Shown here: in pieces, positions 1 to 6,793 of the stretch | Numbering within the stretch: the first letter of the stretch is position 1 | Layout: each line of letters starts with the position of its first letter | Assembly: GCA_910585555.1 (NCBI GenBank) | Contig: CAJUFU010000025.1 | Coordinates: 12,767 to 39,668, forward strand | Direction of reading: 5' to 3' | DNA length: 26,902 nt | Source of the DNA: an uncultured Lachnospiraceae bacterium | Lineage (GTDB): Bacteria; Bacillota; Clostridia; Lachnospirales; Lachnospiraceae | Position numbers and translations under genes: made by a program | Notes under the pieces: model-generated | The model's database searches: none | The model's input: only the letters and a program-made list of their open reading frames with translations | Told to the model about the DNA's origin: nothing

Positions 1-132
1 CTTCATAGTCTTCCTCATCTTCGTAACGATCGTCTTCATAGTCTTCCTCATCTTCGTAACGATCGTCTTCATAGTCTTCCTCATCTTCATAACGATCGTC
101 TTCATAGTCTTCCTCATCCTCATAACGATCGT
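1..132 (-). repeat. 33-nt tandem repeat, four copies, coding
   Basis: Units lie at 1-33, 34-66, 67-99 and 100-132. They differ only by one or two C/T changes at third codon positions. On the minus strand each encodes the 11-residue acidic unit DDRYEDEEDYE. The array reaches the window edge, so the copy number is a minimum. The near identity suggests recent expansion by slippage or unequal recombination. Confidence 0.95.
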
Positions 133-625
133 CTTTGTAGTATGCTTCGTCCTCGTAATCTTCCTCATAGTAAGCTTCGTCTTCGTACACATCATAATCT
201 CTTGCGTACCGGGACGCCTTTGCCTTCTTTCCCGGCAAAGATACTTTGGACGATTTAGCACTGCGCTCTGCCGCAGATGCCTTGGAAAATTTAGCACTTC
301 CACCCGCCGCAGATGCCTTGGAAGATTTAGCGCTTCCACCCGCCGCAGATGCCTTGGAAGATTTAGCGCTTCCTCCTGCTGTAGACGGTTTGAAACTTTT
401 GGCGCTTCGGCTCGCTGCAGACAGTTTGGAGGACTTTATACTGTTGTTCTTTTGATAAGACGCAATCATGTCATCATCCAAGCTTAAGAACTCCAGCGTA
501 TCCTCTGTTACGCTGTCCGCATCCTCGTCATCGAACCGATCATCTTCTAACAATTCTTCAAATCGGACCATTCTTTTATTTTTTGCACTTTTGGGCTTAT
601 TTTTGTTCTGTTTTTTGTTTTGCAT
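1..625 (-). CDS. Low-complexity repeat protein, N-terminal part (cut by window edge)
   Basis: The first 208 codons of a gene that continues beyond the left edge. The ATG at 625-623 follows a ribosome site reading AGGGAAAGG. The product starts with a Lys/Asn-rich stretch (MQNKKQNKNKPKSAKNKR), then an acidic segment of about 40 residues. Next come about four Ser/Ala/Lys repeats of 12 residues (consensus SAKSSKASAAGG) and a basic patch. After that the chain is strongly acidic, with an 11-residue repeat DDRYEDEEDYE present in four copies at the edge. No signal peptide or membrane segment is visible in this part. A basic repeat block followed by an acidic one suggests a disordered linker in front of a domain outside the window. 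I do not recognise the family and assign no function. The opposite-strand frames across these repeats are shadows. Confidence 0.8.
   Translation of the reverse strand, partial: MQNKKQNKNKPKSAKNKRMVRFEELLEDDRFDDEDADSVTEDTLEFLSLDDDMIASYQKNNSIKSSKLSAASRSAKSFKPSTAGGSAKSSKASAAGGSAKSSKASAAGGSAKFSKASAAERSAKSSKVSLPGKKAKASRYARDYDVYEDEAYYEEDYEDEAYYKDDRYEDEEDYEDDRYEDEEDYEDDRYEDEEDYEDDRYEDEEDYE
273..380 (-). repeat. 36-nt tandem repeat, three copies, coding
   Basis: Units lie at 273-308, 309-344 and 345-380, with more diverged copies on both sides. Each encodes a 12-residue Ser/Ala/Lys/Gly-rich unit on the minus strand. This array lies in the same gene as the 33-nt acidic array but has a different length, sequence and charge, so it expanded independently. 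Confidence 0.9.
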
Positions 626-652
626 TTTATGTAAACCTTTCCCTGAAAACAA

Positions 653-675
653 TTTTGTACTATTTTAGCACAAAA
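653..675. promoter_or_regulatory. Dyad symmetry over the -10 box of the repeat-protein gene
   Basis: Arms TTTTGTACTA and TAGCACAAAA match at 9 of 10 positions around a 3-nt centre. The dyad covers the -10 box and the predicted start point of the minus-strand promoter, where a repressor would act. The regulator is not known. Confidence 0.4.
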
Positions 676-690
676 CCTTTATTTTATCAA
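662..690 (-). promoter_or_regulatory. SigA-type promoter of the repeat-protein gene
   Basis: Read on the minus strand: -35 TTGATA (690-685), a 17-nt spacer, and -10 TAAAAT (667-662). TGC directly before the -10 box makes an extended -10. The predicted start is near 655, leaving a leader of about 30 nt with the ribosome site. The rest of the 626-916 gap holds no gene that I can support. Confidence 0.7.
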
Positions 691-822
691 GATTTTTTGA
701 CATTCTTCTTTGCTGCTGCCTGGCTGGTAAGATTTACATAATGCTTATTCCAGGCACCCTGTCAAAAAGCTCTTTTACGCGATTTCTGCGCGATATTTAA
801 CACCGCTGAATATGCCATTTTA

Positions 823-831
823 TGGTAAAAT
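823..831 (+). promoter_or_regulatory. Possible extended -10 promoter of the zinc-ribbon gene
   Basis: TGG followed by TAAAAT (826-831) forms an extended -10 element. No good -35 box lies 16-18 nt upstream. The leader would be about 80 nt long. A TTGACT at 836-841 has no well-spaced -10 box and is a weaker alternative. Confidence 0.3.
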
Positions 832-916
832 CCGCTTGACTTTATTCCCAGCAGCTGACACAATATAAGTGCAACATTACAATTTCAACATTTTAATGAG
901 AAAAGGGGAATTTTTC

Positions 917-1240
917 ATGATGTACATGCATTATTGTAAGCGTTGCCATCGAGTCTATATGCTAAATGGTCACAAACAGTTCTGCCCGAAATGCCGGGAG
1001 TCGATTGCAGAGTTAAAGCTGACCTATATGGATTATGTGTCCATGGATGGAACCTCCAGAACTCTGTTCAGCAGCTGCTGTGCCGATGAGGAACAGTTAA
1101 AGAAGCTGAGTACTACATACCGTATGTATAAATACAGCAAGTGGTATAAGGAACTGCAAAAGCAGATGTTGCAGCAGGCTATCATCGCCTATCCTGCCAT
1201 AGACCAGACACCGATGGAAAACGTCCTGTCCATGAGCTGA
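917..1240 (+). CDS. Small zinc-ribbon protein (107 aa)
   Basis: The protein begins with a four-cysteine zinc ribbon: C7-x2-C10, a 12-residue loop, C23-x2-C26. The remainder is a mostly helical, polar region of about 80 residues with no membrane segment or signal peptide, so it should be cytoplasmic. I start it at ATG 917, which has AAAAGGGG 8 nt upstream; the ATG at 920 is equally possible. The frame is open back to 869, but that start has no ribosome site. It appears to be a single-gene unit closed by the terminator at 1261. The ribbon could bind RNA, DNA or protein. The family is hypothetical to me and I infer no process. Confidence 0.8.
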   Translation: MMYMHYCKRCHRVYMLNGHKQFCPKCRESIAELKLTYMDYVSMDGTSRTLFSSCCADEEQLKKLSTTYRMYKYSKWYKELQKQMLQQAIIAYPAIDQTPMENVLSMS

Positions 1241-1260
1241 AAGGACAAGGACGCAGCGTG

Positions 1261-1315
1261 AGAAAAGAGTGTATCCAAAAATCTGAGGATTGAGGACGCA
1301 CTCTTTTCTTTTTAA
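1261..1315 (+). terminator. Rho-independent terminator after the zinc-ribbon gene
   Basis: A perfect 11-bp stem pairs 1261-1271 (AGAAAAGAGTG) with 1299-1309 across a 27-nt loop. The loop contains a smaller ATCC/GGAT hairpin. A T run follows the stem. Confidence 0.75.
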
Positions 1316-1426
1316 AATTAAGAAAAATATAAGAAGAAAATAGCCAAAAAAGCATGGATTTTTAAAAAAATACATAGTAAAATGATATAAGTTTTAAGAA
1401 ACACAGGAAAGGTATGAGTATACATT

Positions 1427-2446
1427 ATGAAACAAAATAAAAGACCAAAACAGACATCCCGCATTGACAGGGAGGAGGAAATAAGGCCCGCAAAGGGACG
1501 GCGCCCCCCCATCAATATACATGTTATTCTCCTAGCCGCCATCGTACTGGTCATCGGTTTCTCCGCTTTTAGGCTCTACCAGTGGAATAAGGGTGAAGTG
1601 TTAGAATACGACCCCAATCAGGATACCTCAGAGTTTGATGTGGAAGCCCTTGACAGCATTATTCCGCTGGCTCCGGACAAGCTGGAAGGCTATGAGGATG
1701 ACGGTGTGACCACAATTCTCTGCTTGGGCGACGATCCCTTTTCCTTAGAGCAGGGAGAGGGGGGGCTTGCTGAACAGATTGCCAAAAAGACAGGTGCTAC
1801 CGTCTATAACGGTTCCTTCACCGGCACTACGATTGCCCCGGCATCAGCGACTTTCAGCGAAGGAGATATGATGGACGCTTTCTCCTTTCTCTATGTGGCA
1901 ACGAGCCTTGCAAACGGTGATTTCGAACTGATGAAAACCGCCGCTTCCTACAGCAGCGATGAGAACTTTCCGTTTACCACGGATATGCTGTCAAGTCTTG
2001 ATATGAACAGCGTCGATCTTATCTGCATCATGTATGATGCCAGCGATTATATCAACAAACGGCCCTGTGATGACCCCAATGAACCTTTAAACCCGATTAC
2101 CTACACAGGCGCCCTGCGCGCGGGCATTAAGGCCATCCAGGAATCCTATCCACATATCCGTATCGTGGTGATGTCCCATACGTTCTGCCATAACATCAAC
2201 GAAGAGGGTAACTTCGAAAATGGCGACCGGGTGGATTTAGGACACGGAACCTTAAGTCATTACCTGCAGAAGGAATTGGATGCGGCCACAGACCGCGGCG
2301 TATCTTTTATCGATAATTTCTATGGTTCCGTGAATGAGGATAATTATTTGGACTATATGACAGATTATATTCACTTTAACGATGCCGGAAGGGAGCTTTT
2401 GGCTTCCAGATTTACAGAGTGTATCTTCCCGGCGAAAGAGGAATAA
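1427..2446 (+). CDS. Membrane-anchored SGNH/GDSL-like protein lacking the usual nucleophile
   Basis: The 339-residue protein has a basic cytoplasmic tail (1-30), one membrane segment (about 31-50) and an extracellular SGNH-like domain (about 95-330). The last catalytic block is clear: DYIHFNDAG, with D313 and H316 placed as the family Asp-x-x-His. Block I reads LCLGDDPF (residues 99-105). The position that holds the catalytic Ser in GDS is therefore Asp103. The block that normally reads GxND is also altered, to MYDASDY. The fold is supported, but esterase activity is doubtful; it could bind a glycan or act by another chemistry. AGGAAAGG lies 14 nt before the ATG, which is longer than usual. 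It stands alone between two terminators. It is distinct from the SGNH protein at 3232-4287, which keeps its serines. Confidence 0.8.
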   Translation: MKQNKRPKQTSRIDREEEIRPAKGRRPPINIHVILLAAIVLVIGFSAFRLYQWNKGEVLEYDPNQDTSEFDVEALDSIIPLAPDKLEGYEDDGVTTILCLGDDPFSLEQGEGGLAEQIAKKTGATVYNGSFTGTTIAPASATFSEGDMMDAFSFLYVATSLANGDFELMKTAASYSSDENFPFTTDMLSSLDMNSVDLICIMYDASDYINKRPCDDPNEPLNPITYTGALRAGIKAIQESYPHIRIVVMSHTFCHNINEEGNFENGDRVDLGHGTLSHYLQKELDAATDRGVSFIDNFYGSVNEDNYLDYMTDYIHFNDAGRELLASRFTECIFPAKEE

Positions 2447-2456
2447 GCAATATTTT

Positions 2457-2493
2457 CGGCAGCAGATTTTATATGTCTGCTGCCGTAATTTTT
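2457..2493 (+). terminator. Rho-independent terminator after the SGNH-like gene
   Basis: A perfect 10-bp stem pairs CGGCAGCAGA (2457-2466) with 2476-2485 across a 9-nt loop, followed by TAATTTTT. It also sits downstream of the convergent toxin gene, but the T run serves only the plus strand. Confidence 0.85.
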
Positions 2494-2513
2494 GACAATT
2501 GCTTTTATTCATT

Positions 2514-2981
2514 TCACTCAACTCCAAGTTCTTTATGAAAATACTGTAACGTTGTATACTTGTATTTTAACGCCTGATATTCATTGCGTGTCTTATTAAC
2601 ATATTTGATGTACCCTCTCACATAGGTCGTAAAACGCTTTATAATGATATGATAATTAGTATCTAATTCTGTATATTCGGCATCATTGATTCTGGCCGCT
2701 TCTCCTATGTATCCATCTTCATTCACAATAACGGCCTTTGAATAATCAAGCCCCGTTATGCTGTCTGTAGATCTGGTTGAAGTTTTAAACTTATAACAGT
2801 TATTATGCTTTACATTTGTTCTAAATGGTATGGCAAAAGTATTCTCATCGACTTTTAGCAATAATACCATATATGGACGATTTTCTTTATTCTCTATTTC
2901 AGGATACTTATCTGGACTGTATCTTTTATAAAACGCAGGAGATAAATAGTTCAGTTTATATTGTTTATTATTTTTATTCAT
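2514..2981 (-). CDS. tenpN: Type III toxin-antitoxin endoribonuclease, TenpN/ToxN-like
   Basis: A 155-residue soluble protein, the usual size for ToxN, AbiQ, CptN and TenpN toxins (about 150-190). Toxins of this superfamily are endoribonucleases neutralised by a small repeated RNA. The core reads RPYMVLLLKV (35-44), then FAIPFRTNVKH (49-59), then GLDYSKAVIV (77-86). From recall this pattern fits the TenpIN branch better than classical ToxN. A helical Lys/Tyr-rich C terminus follows (about 113-152). I start it at ATG 2981, with GAGAGGTGG just upstream; the in-frame GTG at 2987 falls inside that ribosome site. Immediately upstream lie a hairpin terminator, two RNA repeats and a promoter, the defining layout of type III loci. 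The gene is visibly more AT-rich than both flanks, which suggests horizontal transfer. Superfamily assignment is fairly firm; the branch is less certain. Confidence 0.78.
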   Translation of the reverse strand: MNKNNKQYKLNYLSPAFYKRYSPDKYPEIENKENRPYMVLLLKVDENTFAIPFRTNVKHNNCYKFKTSTRSTDSITGLDYSKAVIVNEDGYIGEAARINDAEYTELDTNYHIIIKRFTTYVRGYIKYVNKTRNEYQALKYKYTTLQYFHKELGVE

Positions 2982-2995
2982 AACCACCTCTCAAA

Positions 2996-3027
2996 TATAG
3001 AAAGCCCCTGTGCCAAAGCACAAGGGC
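2996..3027 (-). terminator. Attenuating terminator between RNA antitoxin and toxin gene
   Basis: On the minus strand a 10-bp stem (3027-3018 with 3013-3004, one G-U pair) closes a UUUG loop. It is followed by a broken U tract, TTTCTATATTT. The imperfect tract should let some transcription through to the toxin 15-25 nt downstream. In known type III loci a terminator here sets the excess of antitoxin over toxin. Confidence 0.8.
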
Positions 3028-3127
3028 ATATCTTCCATTGGGACTTCTTTATAAAGGTGCTACCCTCGCACCTAATCTTTGGTGGGGACTTCTTTTTGGA
3101 AAGGTGCTACCCTCGCACCTTATCTTC
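3004..3127 (-). ncRNA. tenpI: Predicted type III RNA antitoxin (TenpI/ToxI-like)
   Basis: Predicted transcript from about 3127 to the terminator. It contains two near-identical units. Each has a hairpin AGGUGC-GAGGGUA-GCACCU (3120-3102 and 3073-3055), then an A-rich linker with AAAGAAG, then GUCCC. GGG in each hairpin loop can pair with the downstream CCC, giving a possible H-type pseudoknot; pseudoknotted repeats are typical of type III antitoxins. AAAGAAG occurs once before the first unit and once inside each unit, so it may mark the toxin's processing sites. Repeats, promoter and terminator are directly visible. Pseudoknot and processing are inferred. Confidence 0.75.
3040..3120 (-). repeat. 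Two-copy antitoxin repeat, 45-47 nt period
   Basis: A 21-nt core (3053-3073 and 3100-3120) is identical in both copies. A second shared block, GGGACTTCTTT, lies at 3040-3050 and 3085-3095. The period is 47 nt for the core and 45 nt for the second block because the linker differs by 2 nt. A partial third copy (ATCTTC) lies at the promoter end. Confidence 0.9.
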
Positions 3128-3133
3128 TTTATC

Positions 3134-3163
3134 ATCGTAACATTCACAACTCAAAATTGTCAA
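3134..3163 (-). promoter_or_regulatory. Promoter of the RNA antitoxin/toxin operon
   Basis: On the minus strand: a perfect -35 TTGACA (3163-3158), an 18-nt spacer, and -10 TACGAT (3139-3134). TGT before the -10 box makes it an extended -10. Transcription should begin near 3127, just before the first repeat. This is one of the best promoters in the window. Confidence 0.8.
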
Positions 3164-3231
3164 TAGTTACGTATCAAAAAATCTTGGAAGATATATATAA
3201 TATATGCTGCTTGAAATGAAATCATCCGTTC

Positions 3232-4287
3232 TCACCATTCCACCGAAAACAGTTCCTCAAAATCAAATCTCTCAATCATATCCCTGGTGCGCAAAAGCGC
3301 CCGGCTCATCTGCGCAGAATCTGTGATTTCACAGGTGCCGTCTGCAAAACATTCCGTCATATAGCGGTTAATATCCCTGTGATAATGGGTATAATCGGCA
3401 TAGTTATTCAAATCTGTCACAATCTCTTCCAAGTCTGGGAAATAGAATACCCGCACATTGTCATAGGCAAGCAGCCTGTCCGCAATATACTGATACTCCG
3501 CCATGGTAGCTTCCAGATGATTCTCTTTGATCACATCATTCCAATACAGGATACTGTAGGGCGGAAAGAACACGTAAAACATGGTATCCGGATTCTGTTC
3601 TATAAAGAGACAGATATTCTGGGAAAGATTAGCCTCCACACTGGCAAGGTAGGCATCTTTTGCCGTATCTTCCTGCACCTGCGGCGGGTTTTCATAGTTA
3701 TGCATCACCCACTGGATATTATAGTACTCATCTGTCCACCAGCTCTGGTACACGGTGGCTAAATCCGTCTTATCCGGATCCGCCAGGGGACGCAGGATAT
3801 AATTTAAAAACACGTCCTTATTCCAGAGATAAGCCGCATCGTTCCAGATGGCATCGTCATACAGATAGGCCGGAATCGGATATTTGGTCTCCTCCACACC
3901 GCCGGTGCAGGTCATCACATCAATTCCCAGAAACACCGTCTCAACCTGGTTGCCGCTGTGAAAAATCCGCTCCATGATATTGGCCTGGTCTTTGGGGTAA
4001 GCCCCGCTGTAGTTTAACTTGATGGTATCAAGCCCCATCAGTTCCGCAAACCAGTTTGTATTGAAATTCACGGTCATGGAGGAACCTAAAATAACGCTGT
4101 CATATTTCATGTGGGTTGCCATCCCCGGATTCTGATTGATCTGATTGTCCACCAGATAAGGGAAATCCGCAAGGGGCGCATGATACTGGAAAAAGGGGTC
4201 CACATAGACCACCACCGCCGCCTCTGACAGGAGCGCTAAGGCCACGATCAATACAATGGCCATTATCCATTTTTTATATTTGTTCAT
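3232..4287 (-). CDS. SGNH-type O-acyltransferase partner of the MBOAT protein
   Basis: 351 residues with an uncleaved N-terminal anchor (about 8-28) and an extracellular domain. The motif VILGSSMT (65-72) supplies the GxS nucleophile block, probably Ser70. DYTHYH (298-303) supplies the Asp-x-x-His pair, D298 and H301. Secreted or anchored SGNH proteins beside MBOAT proteins, such as DltD or AlgX/AlgJ, accept or transfer acyl groups onto cell-surface polymers. It starts 37 nt after the MBOAT stop with GAAGGAAG before the ATG, so the two are co-transcribed. The acyl group and polymer are unknown. No strong terminator follows; only a weak hairpin with a T run near 3177-3190 separates it from the antitoxin promoter. 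Confidence 0.78.
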   Translation of the reverse strand: MNKYKKWIMAIVLIVALALLSEAAVVVYVDPFFQYHAPLADFPYLVDNQINQNPGMATHMKYDSVILGSSMTVNFNTNWFAELMGLDTIKLNYSGAYPKDQANIMERIFHSGNQVETVFLGIDVMTCTGGVEETKYPIPAYLYDDAIWNDAAYLWNKDVFLNYILRPLADPDKTDLATVYQSWWTDEYYNIQWVMHNYENPPQVQEDTAKDAYLASVEANLSQNICLFIEQNPDTMFYVFFPPYSILYWNDVIKENHLEATMAEYQYIADRLLAYDNVRVFYFPDLEEIVTDLNNYADYTHYHRDINRYMTECFADGTCEITDSAQMSRALLRTRDMIERFDFEELFSVEW

Positions 4288-4324
4288 AATCTGCTTCCTT
4301 CAAACATGAAAAGGCTTCCTTTTC

Positions 4325-5896
4325 CTAAAAATTGAAATATAAAAAGGTGCTCACCCCGGAAAAGGTGAGGATACTCCACACCATCAGCACCGCCAGAATA
4401 CATACCGAACCGGCCCGGTACTTGACCCGTTCCATTCTCTGGGCGGCATTGGAACCTGCCATGGCCAGGTAAAGTCCAGCCGCTAGAATTACCGCCATCA
4501 GGATATACCTGCTGTAGGCCCTGTTGTCCAGGTGGAGGATTTTGAGCACATACCAGAATTCGTCCAGCCGGAAGCACTCCGCCAAATCCAGAGAGATCTT
4601 CTGCACCTTTCCTTGAAAAGCCGCCGCCAACAGACGATTCGCCTGGGCAATATCCTGTGCCCGGAAATACACCCAGGCAATACTCACATAAAGAAATAAG
4701 AGAATTTGTGACATTAATGTCATTATTCGACCTCTAATCTTGTACAATGCAGGTTCTTTCTTTGTTACACCATTTATGACACCATTGTCAATTGTTGCAA
4801 ATTCTTTCCTCAGATTTTGTCCTTCATTTCCAGTCTGCCAAATATGCCCGCCCCTAATCTGCCGCTGGCAGAACCTGGTCGCCACATACAGTACACCGTG
4901 CATAGCGCCCCACACAATATAATTCCACCCGGCGCCGTGCCATAAACCGCTTAACAGAAATACCAGCATCAGATTCAGGTACATCCTGGCCGCCCCCTTC
5001 CGGTTGCCGCCCAAAGGAATATAGACATATTTGGTGAAAAAACGGTTCAATGTGATATGCCACCGCTTCCAGAACGCTACAATGTTCGTGGCCTTGTAGG
5101 GGGAGTCAAAATTGACCGGAATCTCAATGCCAAGCATTTTGCCGATGCCCCTGGCCATATCACAGTAGCCGCTGAAATCAAAATATAGCTGCAGTGCATA
5201 AAAGACAATCACCAGCACAGCGTCCATGCATCCTAACAGCGCAATATTGTCATAGCCGTAATCCGCTCCTTGGCCAAAAGTATCTGCAAGCAACACCTTC
5301 TTGGCCATTCCAAGCACAAAAAGACCGAACCCCTCCGCAATCTTCTCCCACTTAGCGCTCTCACGGCCCACCCTGCGAAACTGAGGCAGCATCTCGTCAT
5401 GGTTGACAATCGGACCGGCAATCAGCTGGGGAAAGAAGGACACAAACAGCGCATAATCTATCAGACTGCAATTCTTCACTTCTCCCCGATAGGTGTCCGC
5501 CACAAAGGAAATCTGCTGGAAAGTAAAGAAACTGATGCCCAGCGGAAGCAAAATCCCCCGCAGGGCAAAAGAGGAGCCAAACACCCCATTGACCGTAGTC
5601 AGGAAAAAGTCAAAATATTTGAAATAGAATAAAATACTCAAATCCCCGGTTACCGCCAGAACCATCAGCTTTTTATCCGGATGCTTGGACAAGAGCAGAT
5701 GAAAGATATAATTAAAGGCGATACTGCCCACCATAATCAACAGATAAGAAAGATTAAAATACCCGTAAAACCAAAGTGACATAATTGTCAGAAATATTTT
5801 AGCCATCTTTGGCTTTTTCCAATGCAGCAAACCATAATAGCCAAGCAGACACAGCGGAAAAAATACGAAAACAAATATATAAGAATTAAACAGCAT
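4325..5896 (-). CDS. MBOAT family O-acyltransferase (AlgI/DltB/PatA-like)
   Basis: 523 residues with about ten membrane segments. It is predicted to carry an acyl group, probably acetyl, across the membrane for attachment to a surface glycan or teichoic acid. MBOAT hallmarks are present: LPLGISFFTFQQ, GPIVNHDEMLPQF, YFDFSGYCDMA (238-248), FWKRWHITLNRFF, and LSGLWHGAGWN (315-325) with the invariant His320. I begin at ATG 5896 (MLFNSYIFVF, the classic MBOAT start) with GGGGA upstream. The ATG four codons earlier has no properly spaced ribosome site. A loop of about 60 residues between the His motif and the last membrane segments (about 340-400) is polar and may be lineage-specific. The next gene encodes its SGNH partner. 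Confidence 0.9.
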   Translation of the reverse strand: MLFNSYIFVFVFFPLCLLGYYGLLHWKKPKMAKIFLTIMSLWFYGYFNLSYLLIMVGSIAFNYIFHLLLSKHPDKKLMVLAVTGDLSILFYFKYFDFFLTTVNGVFGSSFALRGILLPLGISFFTFQQISFVADTYRGEVKNCSLIDYALFVSFFPQLIAGPIVNHDEMLPQFRRVGRESAKWEKIAEGFGLFVLGMAKKVLLADTFGQGADYGYDNIALLGCMDAVLVIVFYALQLYFDFSGYCDMARGIGKMLGIEIPVNFDSPYKATNIVAFWKRWHITLNRFFTKYVYIPLGGNRKGAARMYLNLMLVFLLSGLWHGAGWNYIVWGAMHGVLYVATRFCQRQIRGGHIWQTGNEGQNLRKEFATIDNGVINGVTKKEPALYKIRGRIMTLMSQILLFLYVSIAWVYFRAQDIAQANRLLAAAFQGKVQKISLDLAECFRLDEFWYVLKILHLDNRAYSRYILMAVILAAGLYLAMAGSNAAQRMERVKYRAGSVCILAVLMVWSILTFSGVSTFLYFNF

Positions 5897-5953
5897 GATA
5901 GTCCCCATTTCCGCGCATGTTCTCTGCGCATACCGGCTTTTTTCTGCCCGGTT

Positions 5954-6715
5954 CTAAAGCGTCATATCTTTATAAATCACATAAATCCCCACCTGACCGT
6001 ACACCTCGAAGCCGTAATCCGTCAGCGATTCTTTCACTTGTCTGTCATTTCTCAAGATCACATAGGCGCAGGGATACCCTCTGGCAAGCTCTACGAAGTA
6101 AGGCGTATCTATCACTTCCGTCTTCTCCATGGCCTCATACATGGCATCGTAGTAATCCCATCTCTCAATCATCATCTCCCTGCCGTAGGGCAGTTCTATG
6201 TCCGTACTGTACTGGCGCACATATTGCAACAGTTCTCCCGGCATCAATACCTTGATACGTCCTTCCTCTGGCTCTATCATATCCACGATATCAATCACTT
6301 CCTGGGGCAGATGATAAGCATTCTGGGCCTTAGAGATATTGATACTGTCGTAGACGTAATCCCCGCCTGCCGCAATGGCCGCACACATGATCAGCAGACC
6401 AATCTTACGGTGCCTGCCCATCAACTTGATAAAACCATAGGCCGTCACCAGACTCATCTGTAACAGCCACAAAAGCCGGTAATAGGTCTCCGAATCTTCC
6501 AGGACCCGCACAAAAACCTTGCGAAACAGCGGACAGAAAAAGGCTGCCAAAAGCAGGGTCGGCGCATACACAAGGATAGCCCGCCGGTGCCTGTCCTTCT
6601 CCGCAAACCACAGATAAAGAAGGGCCAGCAGATACAGCCCCGCCAGAAACTTATACTGGTGGAATCCCATATAATTCTTAAAGATGACAACACTTTCTAA
6701 AAAAATACCCCACAT
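5954..6715 (-). CDS. Membrane protein with C-terminal extracytoplasmic domain, unknown function
   Basis: 253 residues. The first half holds about four to five hydrophobic segments (about 20-37, 46-65, 80-98, 104-121). The second half (about 125-253) is soluble, with Tyr/Glu-rich segments and a repeated HLPQEVIDIVD / MPGELLQYVRQ style. The ATG has GGAGCGG 4-7 nt upstream. It lies between a larger polytopic membrane protein and the MBOAT gene, all on one strand with short gaps. The layout (membrane helices, then an outer domain) recalls the tail of GT-C-type membrane proteins, and it might work with the 6794-7918 product. I do not recognise the family with certainty. Confidence 0.7.
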   Translation of the reverse strand: MWGIFLESVVIFKNYMGFHQYKFLAGLYLLALLYLWFAEKDRHRRAILVYAPTLLLAAFFCPLFRKVFVRVLEDSETYYRLLWLLQMSLVTAYGFIKLMGRHRKIGLLIMCAAIAAGGDYVYDSINISKAQNAYHLPQEVIDIVDMIEPEEGRIKVLMPGELLQYVRQYSTDIELPYGREMMIERWDYYDAMYEAMEKTEVIDTPYFVELARGYPCAYVILRNDRQVKESLTDYGFEVYGQVGIYVIYKDMTL

Positions 6716-6793
6716 GTGTCCGCTCCCGTTCCAATCAAATACTCTGCCCGATGACCCCAGCTAAATAGCAAATTTCCTATACTATGCCCGCCG

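Noticed and set aside
1..132. CRISPR-like direct repeats
   Set aside because: The 33-nt units abut with no spacers and keep one reading frame (11 aa each) on the minus strand, so this is a coding tandem repeat.
246..668. Two plus-strand reading frames over the repeats
   Set aside because: They are antisense shadows of the minus-strand repeat gene. Their own repeats are the mirror of its codons and they have no ribosome sites.
697..725. TTGACA as a plus-strand promoter
   Set aside because: No -10-like hexamer lies at 16-18 nt; the nearest (TAAGAT) is 25 nt away.
3040..3120. CRISPR remnant or degenerate insertion-sequence end
   Set aside because: The two units are adjacent without unique spacers, sit between a promoter and a terminator, and precede a ToxN-like gene. 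A type III antitoxin explains everything.
3379..3977. Plus-strand frames inside the SGNH gene
   Set aside because: They are antisense to a gene with clear motifs, and lack ribosome sites and recognisable domains.
4284..4577. 97-codon minus-strand frame at the end of the MBOAT gene
   Set aside because: It lies in another frame of the MBOAT coding region, which has intact membrane segments to its stop, and shows low-complexity composition.
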